DNA from: Streptomyces sp. NBC_00459
GTDB lineage: Bacteria; Actinomycetota; Actinomycetes; Streptomycetales; Streptomycetaceae
DNA: 64,000 nucleotides
Reading direction: 5' to 3'
Assembly (NCBI RefSeq): GCF_036013955.1
Contig: NZ_CP107903.1
Coordinates: 4,836,001 to 4,900,000 of the forward strand
The notes beneath the pieces are model-generated. The model did no database searches. It was not told the origin of the DNA and saw nothing but the letters and a program-made list of their open reading frames with translations. The translations under genes and the position numbers were made by a program. Positions 42,764-50,466 of the stretch are shown here, in pieces (the first letter of the stretch is position 1; the number at the start of each line of letters is the position of its first letter).

Positions 42764-43870
42764 TCAGTGGTCGCGGATCGGGCGGGCGTCGGGCGCCACA
42801 TGCGCGCCCGGCGTCGCCCGCACGATGGTGATGAGCCGGTCGGCCACCTGGAGCTGCCCGATGGACGGATCGTCGTAGCCCAGCACACGATGCCCGCGTA
42901 CGACGCTCACGACCAGGTCGTCCGTCTCGCGCGGCCCCTTGCCCACCTCGGCCTTTATGACCGGCCGTTCGACGATGTCGAGCCCGCTGCCCTGCTGGAT
43001 GAGGTCCTCCATGACCATGCCGGCGGCGGGGCTGAGCACCGACAGCCCGAGCAGGCGACCGGCCGCGCTCGCACTGGTGATGACGGCGTCGGCGCCGGAC
43101 TGCTTGAGCAGCGGCGCGTTCTCCTCCTCGCGCACGGCGACCACGATCTTCGCCGTGCGGTTGAGCTGCCGGGCCGTGAGGGTGACGAGCACGGCGGTGT
43201 CGTCGCGCTGGGTGGCGATGATGATCTGCCGTGCCTTCTGCACCTCGGCCCGCAGCAGCACATCGCTGCGCGTGGCGTCGCCGACCACACCGGCATACCC
43301 CTCGGCGGTGGCCGCGTCCACGGCCTTGGCGCTGGGGTCGACGACCACGACCTGTTCCTTCTTCAGCCCGGTGACACAGACGGTCTGCACGGCCGACCGC
43401 CCCTTGGTCCCGAACCCGATGACAACGGTGTGCTCCCGCAAGGTCGCCCTCCAGCGGTTCTGCCGCCACTCCTCACGTGTGCGTTCCGTGAGGACTTCGA
43501 GAGTCGTGCCGACCAGGATGATCAGGAAGAGCACGCGCAGCGGTGTGATGACGAAGATGTTGGTGAACCGGGCGGCGTCGCTGACAGGTGCGATGTCGCC
43601 GTATCCGGTGGTGGAGAGGGTGACGGTGGCGTAGTAGAAGGCGTCGAGAAGGCCGACGGAACCGTCAGCGTTGTCGTTGTAGCCGTCGTGGTCGACGTAG
43701 ACGATGAGAGCGGTCGCGACCAGTACGAACAGAGCCATGGCCACGCGTTTGCCGACCTGTCGGATCGGCCGCTCCACCACGGTCCGGGGAAGTTTCACCC
43801 GATAGGTCGCCAGATGCTCGTCCGCCTGGCGGGCGATGGCGTCATGGCCCGGCAGTTTCACGTGAAACAT
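42764..43870 (-). CDS. Two-TM potassium channel with RCK domains
   Basis: A 368-residue ion channel. Two helices (VAMALFVLVATALIVYV and PLRVLFLIILVGTTLEVL) flank a pore loop with the selectivity filter TTGYGD (87-92). A cytoplasmic RCK/TrkA-N domain follows (HTVVIGFGTKGRSAVQTV, VVGDATRSDVLLRAEV), then an RCK-C segment (GHRVLGYDDPSIGQLQVAD). This is a ligand-gated MthK-like K+ channel. The start is placed at the ATG at 43870, giving MFHVKLPGHDAIARQ; codons 2-5 (FHVK) are written by the parS site at 43855-43868. Longer upstream in-frame sequence crosses the second parS and is unlikely to be coding. Confidence 0.9.
   Translation of the reverse strand: MFHVKLPGHDAIARQADEHLATYRVKLPRTVVERPIRQVGKRVAMALFVLVATALIVYVDHDGYNDNADGSVGLLDAFYYATVTLSTTGYGDIAPVSDAARFTNIFVITPLRVLFLIILVGTTLEVLTERTREEWRQNRWRATLREHTVVIGFGTKGRSAVQTVCVTGLKKEQVVVVDPSAKAVDAATAEGYAGVVGDATRSDVLLRAEVQKARQIIIATQRDDTAVLVTLTARQLNRTAKIVVAVREEENAPLLKQSGADAVITSASAAGRLLGLSVLSPAAGMVMEDLIQQGSGLDIVERPVIKAEVGKGPRETDDLVVSVVRGHRVLGYDDPSIGQLQVADRLITIVRATPGAHVAPDARPIRDH
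43855..43868. promoter_or_regulatory. parS site overlapping the K+ channel start codon
   Basis: GTTTCACGTGAAAC, a perfect parS palindrome. Its last base is in the ATG of the channel gene, and the rest encodes codons 2-5. ParB binding here would cover the translation start, and probably the transcription start if the leader is short. Confidence 0.92.
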
Positions 43871-43919
43871 CCTCCATTGCCACCGAGTCGGGCGCTGTTC
43901 CGCCCCTTCCCATCCGAAT

Positions 43920-43933
43920 GTTTCACGTGAAAC
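43920..43933. promoter_or_regulatory. parS site overlapping the moeA stop codon
   Basis: A second perfect GTTTCACGTGAAAC, 65 bases from the first. On the minus strand it encodes the last residues of MoeA (Cys-Phe-Thr) and the TGA stop. Confidence 0.92.
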
Positions 43934-45347
43934 ACACCCCGGACTCGGCGGCCGCGGCCCAGGGCAGGTCGAGCAGTTCCAGTTCCTGACCGGCCCGTGC
44001 GCCACCCGGGGGGACGACCGCGAGAGCCTCGGCCGCCGCGATGCCACGCAGCATGGCCGGTCCGTTGTAGTGCAGGGGCACGGCCCGGTCGCCGCGCAGC
44101 ACGACGGGGACGAGCCGGGTGTCGTGCGGGTGCCCGTGCACCTCGTCCTTGAGGGGCAGCGTGTACGGCTCGGGCGCCGCCCGTCCCGCGAGGGTCCGCA
44201 CCAGGGGCTCGGCGAGAGTGAGCAGACCGGAGACCGCGGCGAGCGGGTTGCCGGGCAGCCCGACGAGATGCTGGTTCTCCTTCAGCCGGGCCAGCAGCAT
44301 GGGGTGGCCGGGCCGCACCTGAACGCCGTTCACCAGCAGTTCGGCGCCGAGTCGGCGCAGGGTGGGGTGGACGTGGTCGACGGGTCCGGCAGCGGTGCCT
44401 CCGGTGGTGACGACGATCTCGGCGGGGGAGTTCTTCAGGGCCGCGTGGAGCGCTTCGGCGTCGTCCCCGAGCCTGCGTACGGCGATGACGTCGGCGCCGA
44501 GCGAGCGCAGCCAGGGCGGCAGCATCGGCCCGAGCGCATCCCGGATCAGACCGTCGTGCGGGAGTCCGTCGGTGAGCAACTCGTCGCCCAGGACGAGGAC
44601 TTCGGCCCGGGGCCTGGGGATCACGGCGAGGGTGTCGTACCCGGCGGCTGCGGCGAGCCCGAGCACGGCCGGGGTCACAAAGGTCCCGGTGGGCAGCAGC
44701 TGGTCGCCGGACCGGCACTCCTGGCCGCGGGGCCGGATGTCCTGGCCGTGACTCATTTCGCGGATGGCGTGCAGCCGGCCCTTGTCGTCGGTGCGGCCGT
44801 GCTCGCTGCGCAGTACGGCGCTCGTGTCGTACGGGATGCGGGCACCCGTCGCGATCCGTACCGCGTCGCCGTCGGTGAGCGGTTCGGGTTGCGCGTGCCC
44901 GGCGAGGACACCGATCTCGCGTACGTCCCAGGGCCCGGGGCCGGCCACCGCCCAGCCGTCCATCGCGGACGTGTCGAAGGAGGGGAGGTCGGTCAGGGCC
45001 GCGAGGGGGGCGGCGAGGACCAGACCGAGAGCGGCGTCGAGGGGGACGGAGACGGGGGCCGAGGCGGCACGCGGGACCCGGCGGGCGGCGCGCTCGGCAA
45101 TCGCGCGGGCCTGCGGCCATGAGGTGGCCCGGGGGCGCTCGGGGGCGGGGGCGGGGTTGGCACCCGGGTCGGTCGCGGGACTCTCGGTGTCGGCGTCCAC
45201 GTCGTAGACGCCCTCCCCGGTGGGGGCCGGTACCGCGGAGCCCGCAGAAGTCTGCCCGTCACCCTGCCTGCCGCTGCCGTTGCCTTCGTTCACTAGGGCG
45301 AGCGCCTCCTCGGCGCCGAGGTCGTCCAGGTCACTGCGGGCGGTCAT
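43923..45347 (-). CDS. moeA: Molybdopterin molybdotransferase MoeA
   Basis: A 474-residue MoeA/gephyrin-type enzyme that inserts molybdate into adenylylated molybdopterin. Domain signatures are LTDLPSFDTSAMDGWAV (conserved SxMDG), LTDGDAVRIATGARIP (TGAxxP), a MoCF domain with PRAEVLVLGDELL, VTTGGTAAGPVDHV and LVGLPGNPLAAVSG, and the C-terminal beta-barrel. The first 75 residues are an acidic and Pro-rich extension not needed for the fold. The ATG at 45347 overlaps the stop of the MobA-like gene (ATGA), coupling two steps of molybdenum cofactor synthesis. The last three codons and the stop are part of a parS. Confidence 0.94.
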   Translation of the reverse strand: MTARSDLDDLGAEEALALVNEGNGSGRQGDGQTSAGSAVPAPTGEGVYDVDADTESPATDPGANPAPAPERPRATSWPQARAIAERAARRVPRAASAPVSVPLDAALGLVLAAPLAALTDLPSFDTSAMDGWAVAGPGPWDVREIGVLAGHAQPEPLTDGDAVRIATGARIPYDTSAVLRSEHGRTDDKGRLHAIREMSHGQDIRPRGQECRSGDQLLPTGTFVTPAVLGLAAAAGYDTLAVIPRPRAEVLVLGDELLTDGLPHDGLIRDALGPMLPPWLRSLGADVIAVRRLGDDAEALHAALKNSPAEIVVTTGGTAAGPVDHVHPTLRRLGAELLVNGVQVRPGHPMLLARLKENQHLVGLPGNPLAAVSGLLTLAEPLVRTLAGRAAPEPYTLPLKDEVHGHPHDTRLVPVVLRGDRAVPLHYNGPAMLRGIAAAEALAVVPPGGARAGQELELLDLPWAAAAESGVCFT

Positions 45348-46261
45348 CCGGCGTCCGGACGGCTGTCGGGGCCCTTGCCCGTACCGTCGGCTGCCGCTGC
45401 CTCGTCGGCCCAGCGCAGCGCCAGGGCGACTGCCTTGCGGGTGGCCTCGGCGACCGCTTCCGGGCCTCCCCCGGCCCGGCCCGCCGCGTACCCGACGAGG
45501 AAGGTCGTCAGAGGGGCGGCCGGCCTGGCCACTCCGTGCGCGGCGTCGCGGGCGAGGTCCAGCAGGAGGTCGGTGTCGACGTCCAGGTCGATGCCCAGTT
45601 CGTCCTTGGCTGCGGAAATCCATTCGTCCAACACGTGCCCATGCTCCCTGATGCGTGCTCTGGCGGCGGCGATGTCGTCCCAGGTGTCGCAGTCGAAGGA
45701 CGCGACCGGGTCGGACACACGGGTGAGTTCGAGCGCGGCGGTCAGCCGGCGCAGCGGCAGGCCGGTGAGGCCGCCGTGTTCGAGGGTGAGCGCGCCCAGC
45801 TCCCGGCGCAGCGCGGACGCCCGGTACGCGGCCACGAGCGGTTGGTCCCGGCCGCCGGTGTCGGTGAGCAGCGCGCCCTCGGCGCCGCTCGTCCGCAGGG
45901 CGTCGAGGAGCCGCCCTACCGTCGCCGGTCCAAGGAACGGAAGATCGGCGGAGAGTACGACGACGTGCTCGGCCCCGGTGTGTCGCAGGCCGGCGTCGAG
46001 CGCGGCGACGGGTCCGCCGCCCGGCGGGTCCTCGTGTGCCCAGGTGACGGGCCGTGCGGTGGGCCGGGGGCCGGCCACGACCACGGTGGTGTCGGCGTCG
46101 GCGCAGGCTGCGAGCACCCGGTCGAGCAGGGGGCGCCCGCCCACCCGTACGCCGGGCTTGTCGGCGCCGCCGAGCCGCCGGGCGGCCCCGCCGGCGAGCA
46201 CGACGGCGTCGTAGCCGTCGGCGCCGGGGGTCCCTGAGGGCTGGGGCTCGTAGGCGGTCAC
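45344..46261 (-). CDS. mobA: MobA-like nucleotidyltransferase fused to DUF6457
   Basis: A 305-residue protein. The N-terminal part (to about 200) is an NTP transferase of the molybdenum cofactor guanylyltransferase type, with the nucleotide-binding motif VVLAGGAARRLGGADKP and the metal site VVLSADLPFL. The C-terminal 85 residues (LDEWISAAKDELGIDLDVD, PLTTFLVGYAAGRAGG) form a DUF6457 domain, often a separate small protein in actinobacteria. Coupling to moeA supports a role in Mo-bis-MGD formation. The GTG at 46261 has no properly spaced Shine-Dalgarno; a CATACT -10-like element ends 6 bases upstream, suggesting a leaderless transcript, although read-through from the bkd operon 55 bases upstream is also possible. 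Confidence 0.88.
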   Translation of the reverse strand: MTAYEPQPSGTPGADGYDAVVLAGGAARRLGGADKPGVRVGGRPLLDRVLAACADADTTVVVAGPRPTARPVTWAHEDPPGGGPVAALDAGLRHTGAEHVVVLSADLPFLGPATVGRLLDALRTSGAEGALLTDTGGRDQPLVAAYRASALRRELGALTLEHGGLTGLPLRRLTAALELTRVSDPVASFDCDTWDDIAAARARIREHGHVLDEWISAAKDELGIDLDVDTDLLLDLARDAAHGVARPAAPLTTFLVGYAAGRAGGGPEAVAEATRKAVALALRWADEAAAADGTGKGPDSRPDAG

Positions 46262-46267
46262 CCTCCG

Positions 46268-46273
46268 AGTATG
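46268..46273 (-). promoter_or_regulatory. -10 element of a probable leaderless promoter (mobA-moeA)
   Basis: On the minus strand CATACT is followed by 6 bases and the GTG start. GGAGG lies directly against the GTG, too close to act as a normal Shine-Dalgarno. Confidence 0.4.
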
Positions 46274-46316
46274 CGGGCCCCCGCTGATCACAGGGAACGG
46301 GCGCGCGCCACCCTGA

Positions 46317-47633
46317 TCACAGCGTGCGCAGCAGCACCGCCGGCTGTTCGACGCAGTCCGCCACATAGCGCAGGAAACCGCCCGCCGTACCGCCGTCGCA
46401 CACCCGGTGGTCGAAGGTGAACGACAGCTGGACGACCTGGCGCACCGCCAGTTCGCCGTCGTGCACCCATGGCTTGGGGACGATCCGGCCGACGCCGAGC
46501 ATGGCCGCCTCGGGGTGGTTGAGGATCGGTGTGGAGCCGTCGACGCCGAACACGCCGTAGTTGTTCAACGTGAAGGTGCCGCCGGTGAGTTCGGCGGGGG
46601 TGAGGGTGCCGGTGCGGGCCGCCTCGGTCAGCCGCGCGATCTCCGCGCTCAGTGACTCGGCGTTCCTCGTGTGCGCGTCACGTACGACGGGGACGACGAG
46701 CCCTCGTTCGGTCTGCGCCGCGAAGCCGAGGTGGACCCGGTCGAGCCGGACGATCTCCCTGGCCTCCAGGTCGACCGTGGAGTTCAGCTCGGGGTACCGG
46801 GCGAGGGCGGCGGCGCAGATACGGGCGAGCAGGGCGAGGAGGGAGATCTTCGGACTCCCGGCGCCGTTCATGAGCGCGCGTGTGCGCATCAGTTCCGTCG
46901 CGTCGGCGTCCACCCAGCAGGTCGCGTCCGGGATCTCGCGCCGGCTGCGGGAGAGCTTGTCGGCGACGGCACCGCGGATCCCCTTGAGGGGGACGCGCAC
47001 GCCCTCAGCCGGGATGGCGGTGGGGTGCGCGGCAGGCTCCTGAGCCGCGGTCGGGGCCGAGGGCCCGGGTCGCCTGGCATCGGCGCGCAGAGCCTGCTCG
47101 ACGTCGGCGCGCAGGATCAGTCCGTTGGGCCCGGATCCCGCCAACTCCCGCAGATCCAGGCCGTTCTCGCGGGCGAGCCTGCGAACGAGCGGCGAGATGA
47201 CCGGAACGGGACCGTCGCCCCGGGCGGGGGCCTGTACACCCGTGTCGTCGAGGGCCACCGGAGCGGCGGGCGCCGCCTGGTCCCGTCGTACCCTCCGTCG
47301 CCGGGCGGGTGCCTCGGACGTGCCGTATCCCACGAGCACGTTGCCGGAGCCCTCGGCCGCGTCACCGGCGGGGTCGGGGTGGGCCGGTGACCCGACGGCC
47401 ACCGTCACCAGGGGTGACCCGACGGGGAGTTCGGTGCCCTCCTCGCCGAAGCGGGCGGTGACGACACCGCCGTACGGACACGGCACGTCGACCATCGCCT
47501 TGGCCGTCTCGACCTCGACGACCGGCTGGTCGACGGCGACGACCTCGCCGACCTCGACCAGCCAGCGCACGATCAGTGCCTCGGTGAGTCCCTCACCGAG
47601 GTCGGGAAGCCTGAACTCCAGTACCTGTGCCAT
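46317..47633 (-). CDS. bkdC: Branched-chain 2-oxoacid dehydrogenase E2 (second cluster)
   Basis: A 438-residue dihydrolipoamide acyltransferase. The lipoyl domain carries Lys in VVEVETAKAMVDVPCPYGG. The subunit-binding domain is ISPLVRRLARENGLDLREL. The catalytic domain has LSFTFDHRVCDGGTAGGFL (His-x3-Asp-Gly). It lacks the Gly/His-rich linker of the first-cluster paralogue. The ATG overlaps the E1 beta stop by one base (TGATG), and GGGAGG about 10 bases upstream may assist initiation. It is the last gene of the operon. Confidence 0.94.
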   Translation of the reverse strand: MAQVLEFRLPDLGEGLTEALIVRWLVEVGEVVAVDQPVVEVETAKAMVDVPCPYGGVVTARFGEEGTELPVGSPLVTVAVGSPAHPDPAGDAAEGSGNVLVGYGTSEAPARRRRVRRDQAAPAAPVALDDTGVQAPARGDGPVPVISPLVRRLARENGLDLRELAGSGPNGLILRADVEQALRADARRPGPSAPTAAQEPAAHPTAIPAEGVRVPLKGIRGAVADKLSRSRREIPDATCWVDADATELMRTRALMNGAGSPKISLLALLARICAAALARYPELNSTVDLEAREIVRLDRVHLGFAAQTERGLVVPVVRDAHTRNAESLSAEIARLTEAARTGTLTPAELTGGTFTLNNYGVFGVDGSTPILNHPEAAMLGVGRIVPKPWVHDGELAVRQVVQLSFTFDHRVCDGGTAGGFLRYVADCVEQPAVLLRTL

Positions 47634-48637
47634 CAGCGTTGCGCCTCCCACTGCAGCCGTCCCACGGCGTCCAGCACACGGTCGACACCGGGCAGGTGGT
47701 GCCGCTCCAGCATCGGCGGCGGGTACGGGATGTCGAACCCGGCGACGCGCAGGACCGGCGCCTCCAGGTGGTGGAAGCAGCGCTCCGTGACACGGGCCGC
47801 GATCTCCCCGCCGGGGCCGCCGAAACCGCCCGACTCGTGCACGACGAGGGCCCGCCCGGTCCGCCGTACCGAGGCACACACCGTCTCGTCGTCGAACGGG
47901 ACCAGGGAACGCAGGTCGACGACCTCCAGGTCCCAGCCCTCCGCTTCCGCCGCCTGTGCCGCCTCCAGACAGACGGGCAGCGAGGGCCCGTACGTGATGA
48001 GCGTGGCGCTGCGACCCGGGCGCCGCACCACCGCGCGTCCGATCGGTTCAACGGCCGACGGCTCGTCCGGGTTCCAGGAGTCCTTCGACCAGTACAGCCG
48101 CTTGGGCTCCAGGAAGACCACCGGGTCGTCGGAGGCGATGGCGGCCCGCAGCAGGCCGTACGCGTCGGCGACCGTGGCGGGCGTGACGACATGGAGTCCC
48201 GGCGTCGCCATGTAGTACGCCTCGGAGGAGTCGCTGTGGTGTTCGACGCCGCCGATGCCGCCGCCGTAGGGCACGCGGACGGTGATCGGCAGGGGCATGG
48301 CCCCGCGCGTGCGGTTGCGCATCCGGGAGACGTGCGAGATCAGCTGCTCGAACGCGGGATAGGCGAACGCGTCGAACTGCATCTCCACGACCGGGCGCAG
48401 GCCGTACATGGCCATGCCGACGGCCGCCCCGAGGATGCCCGCCTCGGCCAGCGGGGTGTCCGTGCAGCGGTCCTCGCCGAACTCCCTGGCGAGCCCGTCG
48501 GTGACCCGGAAGACCCCGCCGAGGGTGCCGACGTCCTCACCCATGACGTGCACGGTGGGATCGGCGGCCATGGCGTCGCGCATCGCGCGCGTGAGGGCCT
48601 GCGCCATGGTGGCGGGCTTGAGGGCGACGGTGGTCAT
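47633..48637 (-). CDS. bkdB: Branched-chain 2-oxoacid dehydrogenase E1 beta (second cluster)
   Basis: A 334-residue E1 beta subunit, paralogous to the one in the first cluster (shared VMGEDVGTLGGVFRVTDGLA, RVPYGGGIGGVEHHSDSSEA, LEPKRLYWSKDSW). It overlaps both neighbours by one base (TGATG), which is stronger coupling than in the first cluster. With E1 alpha it forms the thiamine-diphosphate decarboxylase of the complex. Confidence 0.95.
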   Translation of the reverse strand: MTTVALKPATMAQALTRAMRDAMAADPTVHVMGEDVGTLGGVFRVTDGLAREFGEDRCTDTPLAEAGILGAAVGMAMYGLRPVVEMQFDAFAYPAFEQLISHVSRMRNRTRGAMPLPITVRVPYGGGIGGVEHHSDSSEAYYMATPGLHVVTPATVADAYGLLRAAIASDDPVVFLEPKRLYWSKDSWNPDEPSAVEPIGRAVVRRPGRSATLITYGPSLPVCLEAAQAAEAEGWDLEVVDLRSLVPFDDETVCASVRRTGRALVVHESGGFGGPGGEIAARVTERCFHHLEAPVLRVAGFDIPYPPPMLERHHLPGVDRVLDAVGRLQWEAQR

Positions 48638-49770
48638 CAGTGCGTCCCCTCCGCCTCGGCTGCCAGCTCGGCCCGCAACTGGGCCCGCTGCTCGCGCAGT
48701 TGGGGGGTGGGCTCGGCGTACACCTGGGCGAACAGGTCCATGGGGTCGAGCGCAGGGTCCTGGTTCATGCGGGCACGCAGGTCGGCGGCGAGCGTCTCGG
48801 CGTCGTCGCGCGCGGCCCTGATGCCGTCCTCATCGAGCAGCCCGCGCGCGGTGAGCTCCTTTTCCAGGAGGTCGATCGGGTCGTGCTCGCGCCAGGCGGT
48901 GACCTCGGAGTCCGCCCGGTAGCGCTTGTCGTCGTCGGCGTTGGTGTGCGCCTCCACGCGGTAGGTCACCGCCTCGACGAGCGTGGGACCGCCTCCCGCG
49001 CGCGCGTGGCGTACGGCCTCGCTCAGCACGTCGTACATGGCGACCGCGTCGTTGCCGTCGACCAGGCGGCCCGGCATCCCGTAGCCGACGGCCTTGTGGG
49101 CCAGCGACGGGGCGGCGGTCTGCTTGGCGAGCGGCACGGAGATCGCGAAGCCGTTGTTCTGGACCAGGAAGACGACCGGCGCCTGCCACACGGCGGCGAA
49201 GTTCAGCGCCTCGTGGAAGTCGCCCTCGCTGGTGCCGCCGTCGCCGACCATGGCCAGCGCGACCACGTCGTCGCCCTTGAGACGGGCGGCGTGCGCGAGC
49301 CCCACGGCGTGCGGCAGCTGTGTCGCGAGCGGGGTGCACAGGGGCGCCACCCGGTGCTCACGCGGGTTGTACCCGGTGTGCCAGTCGCCGCGCAGCAGCG
49401 TCAGCGCCTGTACGGGGTCCACTCCCCGGGCGACCACGGCGAGCGTGTCCCGGTAGCTGGGGAAGAGCCAGTCGCGGTCCTCCAGGACCAGCGCGGCGGC
49501 CACCTCACAGGCCTCCTGGCCGACGCTGGAGGGGTACACGGCGAGCCGGCCCTGCTTGGTGAGCGCGGTGGCCTGCGCGTTGTACCTGCGCCCGCGCACC
49601 AACTGCGCGTACAGCCGGCGCAGCAGCCCGGGATCCGCCTGCGCCGCCGCCTCGGTGCCGAGGACGCGGTACGGAGCCGCGTCGGGCAGCAGCGGCGCAG
49701 GGTCGGTACGGGGCTGCCAGGCGGGCGGCGGTGTGGGCCGGTATGCGCCCCGCTGCTCCATGACCGTCAT
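48637..49770 (-). CDS. bkdA: Branched-chain 2-oxoacid dehydrogenase E1 alpha (second cluster)
   Basis: A 377-residue E1 alpha subunit. The thiamine diphosphate/Mg2+ motif is MVGDGGTSEGDFHEALNFAA followed by FLVQNNGFAIS. The regulatory loop region is YRVEAHTNADDDKRYR. It lacks the Lys/Ala-rich N-terminal extension of the first-cluster paralogue. The ATG at 49770 follows GAGGAGGT by 6 bases. It is the first gene of the operon; the promoter region to the divergent Lrp-type gene holds a TetR-type palindrome and a long inverted repeat. Confidence 0.95.
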   Translation of the reverse strand: MTVMEQRGAYRPTPPPAWQPRTDPAPLLPDAAPYRVLGTEAAAQADPGLLRRLYAQLVRGRRYNAQATALTKQGRLAVYPSSVGQEACEVAAALVLEDRDWLFPSYRDTLAVVARGVDPVQALTLLRGDWHTGYNPREHRVAPLCTPLATQLPHAVGLAHAARLKGDDVVALAMVGDGGTSEGDFHEALNFAAVWQAPVVFLVQNNGFAISVPLAKQTAAPSLAHKAVGYGMPGRLVDGNDAVAMYDVLSEAVRHARAGGGPTLVEAVTYRVEAHTNADDDKRYRADSEVTAWREHDPIDLLEKELTARGLLDEDGIRAARDDAETLAADLRARMNQDPALDPMDLFAQVYAEPTPQLREQRAQLRAELAAEAEGTH

Positions 49771-49830
49771 GACGGCACCTCCTCGTGGGAGACGGCTCCG
49801 GGCGGGCCACGGGTGTGACTCGCCTCACCT

Positions 49831-49844
49831 ACCGATTGTTCGGT
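49831..49844. promoter_or_regulatory. TetR-type operator candidate in the bkd promoter
   Basis: ACCGATTGTTCGGT, one base from the perfect palindromic core ACCGATCGTTCGGT found at 53254 and 58157. It lies 60 bases upstream of the second bkdA start. Confidence 0.5.
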
Positions 49845-49872
49845 CGTCGGCACATTTTGGCTACAGGCACCG

Positions 49873-49906
49873 TCAGGCTGTGGACAAACGGTTCTCCACA
49901 GCCTGA
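49873..49906. promoter_or_regulatory. Long inverted repeat between bkdA and bkdR, candidate BkdR operator
   Basis: TCAGGCTGTGGA (49873-49884) and TCCACAGCCTGA (49895-49906) are perfect 12-base arms around a 10-base centre. One arm and the centre together contain TTGTCCACA (minus strand, 49879-49887). The position in the divergent promoter of an Lrp-type gene and its expected target suits an Lrp operator, but a hairpin or DnaA-related role is not excluded. Confidence 0.5.
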
Positions 49907-49945
49907 GATGGACGCAGTACGTCCATGGTAGGGAGGCGGGGGGAC

Positions 49946-50446
49946 ATGGCACCTGAACAAATGGCCGAACGGTCGGAAGGTGGCGGCCCCCTGCCGCCCC
50001 CTCGTCCGCTGGACGCCATTGATCAGGCCATCCTGGAGATGCTCCAGGCGGACGGCCGCGCCTCGATCCGTTCCGTGGCCGAACGCGTGCACGTTTCCCG
50101 GGCCAACGCCTACGCGCGCATCAACCGCCTCATCGAGGACGGCGTGATCCGCGGCTTCGGCGCCCGCGTGGACCACGAACGCGCCGGACAGGGCACGTCT
50201 GCGTACATCACCCTGAAGATCGTCCAGAACTCCTGGCGCACGGTCCGCGAGCAGCTGAGACAGCTCCCCGGCGCCGACCACATCGCCCTGGTGGGCGGCG
50301 ACTTCGACGTGCTCCTGCTGGTCCACACCCCCGACAACAAGGCGCTGCGCGAGCTGGTCCTGATGCGCCTCCAAGCGATCCCGGAGGTGCTCAGCACGCG
50401 CACACTGCTGGTGTTCGAGGAGGAGGACCTGGGACCGGAGGCCTGA
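49946..50446 (+). CDS. bkdR: Lrp/AsnC family regulator, probable BkdR
   Basis: A 166-residue Lrp-family regulator. The N-terminal HTH is AIDQAILEMLQADGRASIRS through VAERVHVSRANAYARINRLI. The C-terminal RAM effector-binding domain is TSAYITLKIVQNSWRTVREQ and ADHIALVGGDFDVLLLVH. It is divergent from the second bkd operon; in Streptomyces a BkdR of this family next to bkd genes is known to control them, and branched-chain amino acids are the likely effectors. The ATG at 49946 follows GGGAGG by 9 bases. CCGAACGGTCGG (49965-49976) inside the first codons resembles the nearby TetR operators. Confidence 0.9.
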   Translation: MAPEQMAERSEGGGPLPPPRPLDAIDQAILEMLQADGRASIRSVAERVHVSRANAYARINRLIEDGVIRGFGARVDHERAGQGTSAYITLKIVQNSWRTVREQLRQLPGADHIALVGGDFDVLLLVHTPDNKALRELVLMRLQAIPEVLSTRTLLVFEEEDLGPEA

Positions 50447-50466
50447 GCCACCCCCGAAATCCCCCG

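Noticed and set aside
49965..49976. Fourth TetR-type site CCGAACGGTCGG
   Set aside because: It lies in the bkdR coding sequence and lacks the outer A/T bases of the other three sites; kept only as a remark.
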